Part shown: piece by piece, positions 17,874 through 27,087 of the stretch
How the letters are laid out: the number at the start of each line of letters is the position of its first letter
Position numbering within the stretch: position 1 is the stretch's first letter
Source of the DNA: Marinobacter bryozoorum
GTDB lineage: Bacteria; Pseudomonadota; Gammaproteobacteria; Pseudomonadales; Oleiphilaceae
DNA length: 64,000 nt
Direction: 5' to 3'
Assembly: GCF_023156245.1 (NCBI RefSeq)
Contig: NZ_JAKZAH010000010.1
Location: 1-64,000 of the forward strand
The notes under the pieces: model-generated
The model's input: only the letters and a program-made list of their open reading frames with translations
What the model was told of the DNA's origin: nothing
Databases searched by the model: none
Translations under genes and position numbers: made by a program

Positions 17874-18299
17874 ATGCGCCCTGATGTCGACACCACTTCC
17901 GTCAAGGTGGGGGACGAGATTCCCCCCCTGTCCACGCCACCCATTTCACGACTGACCCTGGCGTTATATGCCGGCGCTTCCGGCGACCATAACCCCATTC
18001 ACGTGGACCTGGACTTCGCCCGCTATCATGGCATGGACGATGTCTTTGCCCATGGCATGCTGGCCTCCGCCTACCTCGGCCGCATGCTCACCAACTGGCT
18101 GCCCCAGGACGCCCTGGTCAGTTTCGGCATGCGTTTCGTGGCGATATCACACGTCCACGATGAACTGAGCTGCAGCGGAAAGATCACGGAACGATTTGAA
18201 GAAGCCGGCGAACAAAGGGCACGGCTGGAACTCAGCGTGGTCAACCAGCATGGCGAGACCAAGGTGGTTGGTGATGCCGTAGTGCGCCTGGAGCCATAA
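17874..18299 (+). CDS. MaoC-like (R)-specific enoyl-CoA hydratase subunit
   Basis: A 141-aa hotdog protein with the hydratase-2 motif SGDHNPIHVD at 36-45. Asp38 and His43 are the expected catalytic pair, followed by FAHGML. It hydrates trans-2-enoyl-CoA to a 3-hydroxyacyl-CoA, usually the R form. It is almost certainly the catalytic half of the pair with the gene just upstream. An R product would need an SDR-type dehydrogenase, which fits the SDR genes in this island. Confidence 0.82.
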   Translation: MRPDVDTTSVKVGDEIPPLSTPPISRLTLALYAGASGDHNPIHVDLDFARYHGMDDVFAHGMLASAYLGRMLTNWLPQDALVSFGMRFVAISHVHDELSCSGKITERFEEAGEQRARLELSVVNQHGETKVVGDAVVRLEP

Positions 18300-18341
18300 C
18301 ATCATTCTGCTGCCGACCTACAAACACCGGAGTTTAACCCG

Positions 18342-19940
18342 ATGAGTACCACACCGAACTTTGCCACCCGCCATGAACACCATTTCGGTGACCGCGTTGT
18401 ACGCTGCTACCAGGAACGCCCGGCCAGCGTGCTGGACTCGTTCCTGGCCTCGGTTGAGCGGGCACCGGAAGCGGACTGCATCGTCTGCGAAGGCCAGCGA
18501 CTCAGCTACCGGCAGGTGGCCGACCGCGCCGAGGCCATGGCTGCCCAGCTCTGGCACCGGGGTGTCGAGCCCGGGGACCGGGTTGGCCTGCTGATCGGCA
18601 ACAGTGCCGAACTGGTACTGACGGTACTGGGTGTTCTGCGCGCAGGTGCCATCGTCATGCCCCTGAACATTCGTGAACAGGGGCCCGGCCTGCGTTATAT
18701 GCTGGAGCATTCCGACGCCAGGGCGGTTGTCTTTGCCAGCGACCAGGGCAGCAAACTGCCCACCCCCGATGAACTGCCCGGCCTGAGGCACCGCTTTGCC
18801 ATCGGCGGCAGCGACGAGCACAGCGAGCCCTTCGACAACCTGCTGAAAGGCGCCCGCACTGACCTCCCCCTGCCGGGAATCAGGGAGGAAGATCCGGCTG
18901 TCGTCCTGTACACCTCCGGTACCACCGGCAAGCCCAAGGGCGTGATTCTCACTCACCTCAACATCATCCACTCGGTGATGCACTTCCAGCACACCATGGC
19001 GCTGGGAGACGGCGAGCGTAGTTTGCTGGTAGCACCGGGCAGCCACGTCACCGGGCTGGTGGCCAATTTGCTGACCATGACCCATGTGGCCGGCGCCATC
19101 GTGGTCATCCCGGCCTTTGATGCGGTGGAAGCGGTGAAGTTGTTGGCAAGGGAGAAAGTGACCCACACCATCATGGTGCCGGCCATGTATAACCTGTGCC
19201 TGTTGCGCACCAACTTCCGTGACCATGACCTGAGCGCCTTCCGCATCGGCGGCTTCGGTGGCGCGCCCATGCCGGAAAGCACCATTGCGCAATTACGGGA
19301 GCAGCTGCCGGACCTGGAGCTGATCAACGCCTACGGCGCCACCGAGACCACCTCCCCGTCCACCTGCCTGCCCCTGGGCGACGCCGGCGAGCATGCTGAC
19401 AGCGTGGGGCAGCCTGTGCCCTGCGGTGATATCCGCATCATGGACGACCACGGCCGCGAAGTGGCCCCGGGGGAATCCGGCGAGCTGTGGATCAGTGGCC
19501 CCATGGTGTCACCGGGTTACTGGAACAACCCGGAAGCCAACGCCCGGGAGTTCACCGCCGGCCACTGGAAGTCCGGGGATATCGGCTCCATGGACGAGCA
19601 GGGCTTTGTGCGGATATTCGACCGCAAGAAGGACATGATCAACCGGGGTGGCTACAACATCTACAGCGTGGAACTGGAGAACCTGATTACCGGCCACCCG
19701 GCAGTAGTGGAGTGCGCGGTGATTCCCCACCCGGACGAGGTACTGGGGGAGAAGATCCATGTATTCGTCACCCAGGTGGACGGCCAGGAACTGAGCGAAG
19801 ACGATATCCGCCAGTTCTGCCGGGAGAACCTGGCGGACTACAAGACACCGGACTACGTGACCATCCAGGACGAGCCTTTGCCTCGCAATGCCAATGGCAA
19901 GCTGGTGAAGGCCGGGTTGAAGGAGCGGATAGAAGGGTAA
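18342..19940 (+). CDS. AMP-forming acyl-CoA ligase
   Basis: A 532-aa ANL ligase with the loop YTSGTTGKPKG (190-200), YGATETTSP, the KSGDIGS segment and a C-terminal NANGKLVKAGL carrying the catalytic lysine. It ends the ligase-MaoC-MaoC operon, 42 bp after the second MaoC gene, with CCGGAG as ribosome site. That two ligases share one operon suggests different acids, or different stages of one breakdown path such as a shortened side-chain acid. I cannot assign the substrate. Confidence 0.88.
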   Translation: MSTTPNFATRHEHHFGDRVVRCYQERPASVLDSFLASVERAPEADCIVCEGQRLSYRQVADRAEAMAAQLWHRGVEPGDRVGLLIGNSAELVLTVLGVLRAGAIVMPLNIREQGPGLRYMLEHSDARAVVFASDQGSKLPTPDELPGLRHRFAIGGSDEHSEPFDNLLKGARTDLPLPGIREEDPAVVLYTSGTTGKPKGVILTHLNIIHSVMHFQHTMALGDGERSLLVAPGSHVTGLVANLLTMTHVAGAIVVIPAFDAVEAVKLLAREKVTHTIMVPAMYNLCLLRTNFRDHDLSAFRIGGFGGAPMPESTIAQLREQLPDLELINAYGATETTSPSTCLPLGDAGEHADSVGQPVPCGDIRIMDDHGREVAPGESGELWISGPMVSPGYWNNPEANAREFTAGHWKSGDIGSMDEQGFVRIFDRKKDMINRGGYNIYSVELENLITGHPAVVECAVIPHPDEVLGEKIHVFVTQVDGQELSEDDIRQFCRENLADYKTPDYVTIQDEPLPRNANGKLVKAGLKERIEG

Positions 19941-19948
19941 AGATTTTT

Positions 19949-20099
19949 GCCACGGAATCCACGGAAGAACACGGAAGGAAAAGACGAAACTACGAAGACA
20001 CATATCGCTGTTCGCGCTCAACCATTTAATGGCCGATTTTTTCGTGGCTAAGGAAGAGCGCTTTTCGTTTTTTCCGTGTTCTTCCGTGGATTCCGTGGC
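19949..20099. repeat. 28-bp perfect inverted-repeat element
   Basis: Arms at 19949-19976 and 20072-20099 (GCCACGGAATCCACGG and onward) are perfect 28-bp inverted repeats around a 95-bp AT-richer centre. The element fills the gap between two convergent ligase genes. It has the build of a small non-coding mobile repeat and can also fold as a two-way terminator. No reading frame fits inside. A fragment recurs at 72-89. Confidence 0.8.
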
Positions 20100-20109
20100 T
20101 AACCAGTCC

Positions 20110-21912
20110 TTAAGCGTAAAGCGACTCAATAACCTCCGTGTACTTCTCGTAGATCTTGCTGCGCCGCACCTTCATGGTGGCCGTTACTTCATCGTCGTCG
20201 TGGTCCAGTTCCTTGGTCAGCAGCGAGAAGCGCTTGATCTGCGCCACCTGGGGTAACTGGTCGTTGCCCTTGTTGACTTCCTGCTGGATCAGCGCATTGA
20301 CCTGTTCATGTTCCGACAGGCTGCGGAACGTGGTGTAGGCTACCCGCTCCTGCTCGGCCCACTTGGCCACGGTTTCGAAGTCGATCTGGATCAGCGCAGA
20401 CACATACTTGCGGGCTTCACCAATGACAATGCATTCCTTGATATAGGGACTCGCCTTGATGGTGTTCTCGATCTCCGTGGGTGACAGGTTCTTGCCCCCG
20501 GCGGTGATCATGATGTCCTTCAGGCGATCCACGATGCGCAGGTGCTCGCCCTGCCATTCCCCGACGTCGCCGGTGTGCAGCCAGCCATCTTTCAGGGTCG
20601 TCGCGGTGGCTTCGTCGTTCTTGTAGTAACCCTGGAACATACTGCCGCCGCGCAGCAGGATCTCGTTGAAGTCGCCGAGCTTCACCTCGACGCCCTTTAC
20701 TGCCTTGCCGACGGTTCCCAGCTGAATATCGTCAACGGGCTGGGCGGTCGCGACCCCGGTGCTTTCGGTCTGGCCATAGACTTCCGCCAGGGGCACGCCG
20801 ATGGTGCGGAAGAACTCCAGAATGCCAGACGATATGGGCGCGGCGCCGGTCATGGCGATGTGGCATCGCCGCAAGCCGACATAGTTCTGCAATGCCCGGA
20901 ATACCAGCCAGTACCAGAGGCCATAGCGGGCCTTGTCTGACAGGCTCCATTGCGCCTTCGGCTTGGTGGCCAGGGGCGCGCAGGCAGCCATCGCCCGGTT
21001 GAACAGGGACCGGCGCAGGCGCCCGGTTTCCTGGATCTTGATATAAATGGACGAGTGTAGCTTTTCCCAGATCCGGGGCACGCCGAGGAAAAACGTCGGC
21101 GCGATCTCCCGCAGGTCCTCCTGCACGGTGCGCAGGCTCTCGCCGAAGCTCACGGTGCTGCCAACGTACAGCGGCCCGATATTGGTGAAGGCCTGCTCCG
21201 CAACGTGGCACAGGGGCAGGTAGGAAAGGCTGGTATCGTGCTCGCCGATATCCAGCAGCTCGATCAGTCCCGGCGCGGCTGCATGCAGGTTACGCCAGGA
21301 AATCATGGCGCCCTTGGGCCGGCCGGTAGAACCTGAGGTGTAGATCATCAACGCGGTCTCATCCATGGACTGCCCATCGAGCAGCTGGTCAACGATGCCC
21401 GGATGATCCTGTTCGTAGGCAGCGCCCATGGCCTCCACATCCCCGAAGGGCGTAGGCGGGTCCGGGTAGTGGCGCAGGCCCTTCATATCAATAACAATGT
21501 TGTGCTTGAGGTGAGGCAACTGGGGCCAGGCTTCCAGGATCTTGTCGGTCTGTTCCTGGTCCTCGCAGATCACCATGGTGGAGTCGCTGTGCTCCAGCAC
21601 ATAGGCCACCTCGCTCCAGGGGCTGGTGGGGTAGACCCCGACACAGATGCCCTGTACCAGGCCAATGCCCATCTGGGCGATGACCCATTCTTCACGGTTT
21701 TCGGAAATGATGGCTACATGGCCGCCGGGTTCCAGTCCCAGGACCCTGAGCCCCAGGCCAAATTGCCAGGCCCGGCGATAGTAGGTCTGCCAGTCAATGG
21801 CCTGCCAGATGCCAAAGTCCTTCTGACGCAGGGCCAGGTCATGGGGCCGCTGGCGGGCATGCTCCCGCAGCATCTGCGGCAGGGTCAGTTCAGGTAATGC
21901 AGGTGCTGTCAT
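20110..21912 (-). CDS. Long-chain-type acyl-CoA synthetase of the Liv cluster
   Basis: A 600-aa ANL synthetase of the large FadD15/ACSL-like type, with YTSGSTGRPKG (191-201), YGQTESTG and the late segment HTGDVGEWQGEHLRIVDR. A GTG nine bases earlier is possible, but the ATG at 21912 overlaps the livF stop as ATGA, so I chose it. This synthetase type is often joined to Liv-type ABC operons in acid-degrading proteobacteria. It would trap the imported acid as its CoA ester. It is the last gene of the livGHMKF operon. Confidence 0.88.
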   Translation of the reverse strand: MTAPALPELTLPQMLREHARQRPHDLALRQKDFGIWQAIDWQTYYRRAWQFGLGLRVLGLEPGGHVAIISENREEWVIAQMGIGLVQGICVGVYPTSPWSEVAYVLEHSDSTMVICEDQEQTDKILEAWPQLPHLKHNIVIDMKGLRHYPDPPTPFGDVEAMGAAYEQDHPGIVDQLLDGQSMDETALMIYTSGSTGRPKGAMISWRNLHAAAPGLIELLDIGEHDTSLSYLPLCHVAEQAFTNIGPLYVGSTVSFGESLRTVQEDLREIAPTFFLGVPRIWEKLHSSIYIKIQETGRLRRSLFNRAMAACAPLATKPKAQWSLSDKARYGLWYWLVFRALQNYVGLRRCHIAMTGAAPISSGILEFFRTIGVPLAEVYGQTESTGVATAQPVDDIQLGTVGKAVKGVEVKLGDFNEILLRGGSMFQGYYKNDEATATTLKDGWLHTGDVGEWQGEHLRIVDRLKDIMITAGGKNLSPTEIENTIKASPYIKECIVIGEARKYVSALIQIDFETVAKWAEQERVAYTTFRSLSEHEQVNALIQQEVNKGNDQLPQVAQIKRFSLLTKELDHDDDEVTATMKVRRSKIYEKYTEVIESLYA

Positions 21913-22718
21913 GAAAGCCACCGTTTGCGACGCTTGTAGTGCTTGATATCCCGGTAACTGCGGGCTTCGCCCTCGTTGCCGCCAACGCCCAGGTAGAACT
22001 CCCGAACATCTTCGTTGTCGGTAAGTTTGTCCGCCGGCCCGTCAATCACAATCTTGCCGTTCTCCATTATGTAGCCGTAGGAGGCTATGGCCAGTGACAC
22101 CGCCGCGTTCTGCTCCACCAGCAGAATGGCAGTGCCCTGCTCCCGGTTGATACGGGCGACGATTTCGAAGATTTCTTCCACCAACAGGGGCGCCAGGCCA
22201 AGGGATGGCTCGTCCAGCATGATCAGCTCAGGCTGTGCGATGAGCGCCCTGCCCAGGGCAAGCATCTGCTGCTCACCACCGGACAGATAGCCCGCCAGCT
22301 GACGCCGGCGTTCCTTCAGACGGGGAAAGTAGTCATAGACCATGTCCTGCCCCCCACCCGTACCCTGGCCGCGACCGGTCAGGGCATAGGTGGCCGCCAC
22401 CAGGTTCTCTTCAACGGTCAGGTCTTCGAATACCCGGCGGCCTTCCATAACGTGGAACAGCCCGTCCCGCACCAACTTCTCCGGTGGCCGGTTCTTGAGG
22501 CTCTGACCATTGAAGCGGATATCCCCGGCAGTAACCTCACCGTCCTCCAGGGACAGCAGACCGGAAACACTCTTCAGGGTGGTGGACTTTCCGGCCCCGT
22601 TGGATCCCAGCAGCGCCACGATGGCACCGCGGGGAACCCTCAGGGACAGGCCCCGGAGGACCTGCACCGTCTTGTTATAGACCACCTCGATGTTGTCAAC
22701 TTCCAGAACGGCGTCCAT
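21909..22718 (-). CDS. livF: Branched-chain-type ABC transporter ATPase LivF
   Basis: A 269-aa ABC ATPase with Walker A GSNGAGKST (38-46), signature LSGGEQQ and Walker B LIMLDEP. The start at 22718 has a GAGG site and leaves 7 bp after livK; an upstream ATG at 22778 would overlap livK by 53 bp, so I rejected it. About 30 extra C-terminal residues, rich in Arg/Lys (HYKRRKRW), extend it beyond the usual 235-240 aa. With LivG it energises the LivHM permease at the inner membrane. The linked synthetase suggests a carboxylic acid rather than an amino acid. Confidence 0.9.
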   Translation of the reverse strand: MDAVLEVDNIEVVYNKTVQVLRGLSLRVPRGAIVALLGSNGAGKSTTLKSVSGLLSLEDGEVTAGDIRFNGQSLKNRPPEKLVRDGLFHVMEGRRVFEDLTVEENLVAATYALTGRGQGTGGGQDMVYDYFPRLKERRRQLAGYLSGGEQQMLALGRALIAQPELIMLDEPSLGLAPLLVEEIFEIVARINREQGTAILLVEQNAAVSLAIASYGYIMENGKIVIDGPADKLTDNEDVREFYLGVGGNEGEARSYRDIKHYKRRKRWLS

Positions 22719-22725
22719 AGTGGCC

Positions 22726-23934
22726 TCAGTCGAGGTGAATCCAGTCAGATACCGGCTCGTAGCGACCTTCGCTGGCATTCACACGCCAGATACGGCCAAC
22801 CGGGAACGACATGTCCTTCACAGTCACCGGGATACCGATGATGCCGCCGGTGTCCCAGTCCTCGATGGAAGCCAGGGCTTCGGCCATGTTCTCACCGGTC
22901 AGCTCCTTGCCGGCGTCCAGGGTACGCTTGACCACCTCGGTCCATACCATGGCGTTGAACCAGCCCTGCATGTAACCGGTCGGACGATAGCCAGCCTCCG
23001 GGTCGCTCTTCTCGGCCTGGGCCCGCAGTGCGTCCAGCATGGGTCCGCTTTCTTCACTGTCGTAGTAGTTGTAGGGCATAACGCCCATGTAGCCGTCGGC
23101 GTCCTCACCCATTTTGTCGATGATCAGCTTGTCAGAAGACCAGAAGGTACCCATGAACTGGGTGTCCAGGCCCATCTGGCGCATCTGCACCATGAACTCG
23201 TTGATCGGCGACAGGATATAGCCGTGGAATACCACGTAGTCCGGGCGGGCACGGCGCATTTTCAGCACTTCGGCGGATACATCCACGCTGCCGGGCTTGG
23301 TGACGATTTCCTCGACAACCTCGATACCCAGCTCTGCGGCCCGCGCCTTGCCGTTCTCGATGGGGTCCTTGCCGAATTCGGTATCGCTGTAGACAAAGGC
23401 CACCGTGGGCATATCACCGTCTTCACCCTGGCTGGCAATGTATTCCAGGATAATGCCGAACATCTGCGTGTAGTTGGGGCCGGGGATAAACTGGTACGGA
23501 TAGGTTTCGTTATTGGTCAGTGCCGTGGCGAAAGAGGCACCGCTCATGAGAACGGAGTTCATTTCGTTGACTTCAGAGGCAATCGCCTTCATGAAACCGG
23601 TACTGTCACCGTAGTAGGTGGCCAGGTTCTCGTTACCGGAAATCTTCTTGAAAGCCGCCACGGAACGATCCACCTCATAGGCAGTATCTTCCATGATGTA
23701 TTCCACCGGGTGACCGTTTATCCCGCCCTGATCATTGAGCCAGTTTGTATAGTCCGTCAGGCCGGCATGGAGGTGAATACCGGCAAAGGCAAACACCCCG
23801 GACAGCGGGATGGAGCCGCCGAATACGATGGGATCCTTGTCCTGGGCCATGACCGGTGCGGCCAGTCCCAGGGCGGCCACCACGCTGCCGATACCGGCCA
23901 GCCGGCGACCCTTTTGCATCAGTTGGTTGAACAT
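22726..23934 (-). CDS. livK: Periplasmic binding protein of the Liv-type ABC transporter
   Basis: A 402-aa secreted protein with a signal peptide ending near PVMAQ (about residue 31) and the type I periplasmic-binding fold (FGGSIPLSGVFAFAG after the signal). It hands its ligand to LivHM. Proteins of this kind bind leucine/valine in classic systems but aromatic or other acids in many soil and marine bacteria. The gene order livG-livH-livM-livK-livF-synthetase supports an acid. Its mid-operon position is typical. Confidence 0.9.
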   Translation of the reverse strand: MFNQLMQKGRRLAGIGSVVAALGLAAPVMAQDKDPIVFGGSIPLSGVFAFAGIHLHAGLTDYTNWLNDQGGINGHPVEYIMEDTAYEVDRSVAAFKKISGNENLATYYGDSTGFMKAIASEVNEMNSVLMSGASFATALTNNETYPYQFIPGPNYTQMFGIILEYIASQGEDGDMPTVAFVYSDTEFGKDPIENGKARAAELGIEVVEEIVTKPGSVDVSAEVLKMRRARPDYVVFHGYILSPINEFMVQMRQMGLDTQFMGTFWSSDKLIIDKMGEDADGYMGVMPYNYYDSEESGPMLDALRAQAEKSDPEAGYRPTGYMQGWFNAMVWTEVVKRTLDAGKELTGENMAEALASIEDWDTGGIIGIPVTVKDMSFPVGRIWRVNASEGRYEPVSDWIHLD

Positions 23935-23995
23935 GGGGTCTTCTCCTAGCTTCTTGTTGTTGGTGTTATCGGGTCTTAATGGACCGCAGCAGTGT

Positions 23996-25039
23996 TCAGC
24001 TACGGAATGGCCACAGGTGGAAGAAGCGACGTATGCGCCGCCAGATCTCCGCCAGCCCGTGGGGTTCGAATATCAGGAAGCCCACAATCAGGGCACCGAA
24101 AATGATCTCCAGCATGGGCGACATGAATACCGGCGCATTGGGCCAGATGGGCGTCATTACCGCCGTCAGCAGTTTCAGCGCTTCCGGCACCAGGGTCATG
24201 AAGGCCGCGCCCAGGATACCCCCCAGCAGGTTACCCATACCGCCGACGATCACCGCCGCCAGGTAGAAAATGGACATGGACAGCGGGAAGCTCTCCGGGG
24301 TCACCACCCGGTAGAAGTAAGCGAACAGGCCGCCGGCAACCCCCGCATAGAAAGAGCTCAGGGCAAAGGACATCAATTTGTACTTCAGCAGGGGGATACC
24401 CAGGATTTCTGCCGAAATGTCCCGGTCACGGATGGCGATGAACGCCCGGCCTACCCGTGTGCGGAACAGGTTCTTGGCAGCGAGCAGAGCCAGTATGGCC
24501 AGCGGCACGATAATGAAGTACATAGCAAAGTCACTGCGGAATTCCAGCCCGAACAGGTGGGCGGGTTGCAGGCTCAGACCTTCCATACCGCCGGTCACCG
24601 GTTCCCATTCTGCAAAGATGAAGTGCAGGAACACGCTCGCCGCGAGGGTGGCAATGGCCAGGTACAAACCTTTCACTCGCAGGGATGGCAGGCCCACAAG
24701 TACGCCCACGGCTGCGGCCACCAGCCCCGCCAGCAGCAGCGTGACAGGGAAAGGCAACCCGGTATTCAGGGACAACCAGGCCACGGTATAGGCGCCCACC
24801 CCCATGAAGCCGGCCTGCCCGAGGGAAATCAGCCCGGTGTAACCGGTCAGGATGTTCAGGCCGGTGGTACTGATCACCGCGATGCCGACCAGGCACCCGA
24901 GATACAGAAGGTAGGAACTGGCCATGAACGGGAAGGCCAGCAAGGCTGCCAGCAGCAAGGCAAACCAGATCTTCTGGGTGCTGCTGGTCCAGATGGCCTC
25001 ATCGGCCAGGTACGTCTGTTTGGCGTCGCCGATTCTCAT
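23996..25039 (-). CDS. livM: ABC transporter permease LivM
   Basis: A 347-aa membrane protein with about ten hydrophobic segments and the LivM/LivH-type loop GLPSLRVKGLYLAIATLA. The stop is within 65 bp of livK and the start follows livH by one base. It forms the inner-membrane channel with LivH. The length is somewhat above that of typical short LivM proteins and fits the LivM size range. Confidence 0.9.
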   Translation of the reverse strand: MRIGDAKQTYLADEAIWTSSTQKIWFALLLAALLAFPFMASSYLLYLGCLVGIAVISTTGLNILTGYTGLISLGQAGFMGVGAYTVAWLSLNTGLPFPVTLLLAGLVAAAVGVLVGLPSLRVKGLYLAIATLAASVFLHFIFAEWEPVTGGMEGLSLQPAHLFGLEFRSDFAMYFIIVPLAILALLAAKNLFRTRVGRAFIAIRDRDISAEILGIPLLKYKLMSFALSSFYAGVAGGLFAYFYRVVTPESFPLSMSIFYLAAVIVGGMGNLLGGILGAAFMTLVPEALKLLTAVMTPIWPNAPVFMSPMLEIIFGALIVGFLIFEPHGLAEIWRRIRRFFHLWPFRS

Positions 25040-25040
25040 T

Positions 25041-25919
25041 TTATACCCGCTCTATCTCATGGGTGCCAAACAAGCCGTAGGGCTTGAACACCAGAATGAC
25101 TGCCAGCACGGCAAAGGTGGCCGGCATGCGGTACTCCCCGCCCAGGTAGGCGCCGGCCACGGTTTCCAGCCAGCCGATAAATACCCCGGCGACAAGGGCG
25201 CCGAGGATGCTGTCCAGCCCGCCGACGATGACCACGACCAGCACACTCAGGCCGATAATGCCGAACTGCGGACTCAGACCGCCGGTAGCCGCCACCAGTA
25301 TGCCCGCCAGGGAAGCCGCCAGTGAACCGAACACCCAGGCCAGGTTGAATACCCGACGCACGTTGATACCCATGGAATAGGCCGCTGCCTGGTCCGAGGC
25401 TGTAGCCCGGAGAGCCACGCCGCCGCGGGAAAAGCGGAAATACAGCAGGTAAAGGATCAACATGGCCATGCCGATCAGGAAGCCGTAGGCGATCTTCGGC
25501 GCCAGGTACATCTCCCCGATGAATACCGGCGTACGAGGCAGGAAACTCGGCAGCAGCTGGGGGTCAGCTGTCCAGATCAGTTCCACCAGCCCCACCAGGA
25601 TACTGGCGATACCGATGGTCACCATCACCACGGAAATGGGCGACTCCCCCAGCATGGGCCGGATCATGGTTTTCTCGATCACACCGCCGAGCAACGCACC
25701 GCCAAGGACCGCCAGTGGCACCGCCACCCAGGGGGACATTTCCATACCACCGGCAAAGGCCAGGAACAGGTAGGCGGCAAACATCATGATCTCGCCAATG
25801 GCGAAGTTGATAACCCTCGTGGCCTTGTAGATGATCACGAAGCCCAGGGCGATCAGGGCATAGAGCCCGCCCATGGCAAGGCCGGCAAGACTGATTTCAC
25901 CAAAGAACAACCAGTCCAT
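25041..25919 (-). CDS. livH: ABC transporter permease LivH
   Basis: A 292-aa permease with about eight membrane segments and the LivH N-terminal pattern AGLAMGGLYALIALGFVIIYKATRVINFA (read over residues 13-41). Its ATG shares one base with the livG stop (TGATG), so the two are translationally coupled. It pairs with LivM. Confidence 0.9.
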   Translation of the reverse strand: MDWLFFGEISLAGLAMGGLYALIALGFVIIYKATRVINFAIGEIMMFAAYLFLAFAGGMEMSPWVAVPLAVLGGALLGGVIEKTMIRPMLGESPISVVMVTIGIASILVGLVELIWTADPQLLPSFLPRTPVFIGEMYLAPKIAYGFLIGMAMLILYLLYFRFSRGGVALRATASDQAAAYSMGINVRRVFNLAWVFGSLAASLAGILVAATGGLSPQFGIIGLSVLVVVIVGGLDSILGALVAGVFIGWLETVAGAYLGGEYRMPATFAVLAVILVFKPYGLFGTHEIERV

Positions 25920-26731
25920 CAGGCAGCCTCCTGGTCCGGGTTGAGCCGCTTGCGCAGATCATCGATATCGCTGTTGCCCAGGTAAGCCTTGATCACCTCG
26001 GGGTTCTGCTGGACATCGTGTGGCTCACCCTCGGCAATGACCTGCCCGAAGTTGAGCACGGCAATGTGGTCTGAAATGTCCATCACCATGCCCATATCGT
26101 GCTCCACCATCAGCACGGTAACGTCCCACTCTTCCCGGATATCCAGGATAAAGCGGGCCATGTCCTCTTTCTCTTCCCGGTTCATGCCTGCGACCGGCTC
26201 ATCCAGCATCAGCACCTTCGGCCGCATGGCCAGGGCCCGCGCCAGCTCTACGCGCTTCTGCAGGCCATAGGGAAGGCTGGCTACCGGTTGCTGACGGATG
26301 TGGTCTATCTCCAGGAAGTCGATGATGCGCCGCTCCACTTCTTCGCGGATTTCCATCTCCTCACGGCGGGCACGGCCATAATAGGACAGGGAGCCAAGCA
26401 GGCCGGTTTTCATATGAACATGGGCACCGAGCTTGATGTTGTCCAGCACCGTCATGCCCCGGAACAGGGCGATATTCTGAAAGGTACGAGCCAGCCCGAG
26501 GGCCGCCCGCTTCGGGGGCTTGATCCCCTTGAGGGCCTCACCCTGGTAGCGGATTTCACCCTGCTGGGGTTTATAGAAGCCAGAGATGCAATTGAACAGC
26601 GAGGTCTTGCCAGCACCGTTAGGCCCGATCACGGTCGTGATGGTGTCTTTCGGCACATGGAAGCTGACATCCTGCAAGGCATGCACGCCACCAAATGACA
26701 GCGACAGCTGGCTGATTTCCAGTATGTTCAC
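25919..26731 (-). CDS. livG: Branched-chain-type ABC transporter ATPase LivG
   Basis: A 270-aa ABC ATPase with Walker A GPNGAGKTS (36-44), Walker B LMLDEPVAGM and the LivG-type C-terminal end. I chose a GTG at 26731, which has GGAGG four bases upstream and begins VNILEISQLSLSF like other LivG proteins. An ATG 57 bases further upstream lacks such a site. It is the first gene of the transporter operon. Two operator palindromes lie 129-221 bp upstream. Confidence 0.85.
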   Translation of the reverse strand: MNILEISQLSLSFGGVHALQDVSFHVPKDTITTVIGPNGAGKTSLFNCISGFYKPQQGEIRYQGEALKGIKPPKRAALGLARTFQNIALFRGMTVLDNIKLGAHVHMKTGLLGSLSYYGRARREEMEIREEVERRIIDFLEIDHIRQQPVASLPYGLQKRVELARALAMRPKVLMLDEPVAGMNREEKEDMARFILDIREEWDVTVLMVEHDMGMVMDISDHIAVLNFGQVIAEGEPHDVQQNPEVIKAYLGNSDIDDLRKRLNPDQEAA

Positions 26732-26859
26732 AACGCCTCCGTGTACTGACCCGCATCCACATTCCGGATATATGGCCGGGCGGATCAATACCAGGAGCGG
26801 GTCATTTGGTTGTTGTTTTTATCTATTCGCTAGATTGCGCGGGCGCCTGTCGGAAAAAA

Positions 26860-26875
26860 TCGTCCATTCCGACGA
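26860..26875. promoter_or_regulatory. Operator palindrome, site 6
   Basis: TCGTC-CATTCC-GACGA lies in the 356-bp divergent region between livG (start 26731) and the APH kinase (start 27088). It is nearer to livG and probably controls the transporter operon. Confidence 0.7.
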
Positions 26876-26936
26876 TATTTCAGGAACACTCATTTTGACG
26901 GTGCCTTTGACACTGAAAAGCATAAGGACGGCAAAA

Positions 26937-26952
26937 TCGTCCATTACGACGA
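26937..26952. promoter_or_regulatory. Operator palindrome, site 7
   Basis: TCGTC-CATTAC-GACGA lies 77 bp from site 6, nearer the APH kinase gene. The bases ahead of each (AAAATCGTCCATT) are the same, so the two may have arisen by local duplication. A lone half-site follows at 27002-27006. Confidence 0.7.
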
Positions 26953-27087
26953 TCAGGGGGCAGACAGGGTGGCCTATTGTCGACTTGATCCCGGAAACCA
27001 ATCGTCAGACGTCCCAGCCCCCTCCCGCAGCAATGTGTATGCGGGTTGGGGGGCAAAGCCGACAGCCGCACCACAAGGGCCTCGCCA

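Noticed and set aside
27002..27015. A ninth operator copy
   Set aside because: Only one arm, TCGTC, is present; the second arm is missing at the right spacing.
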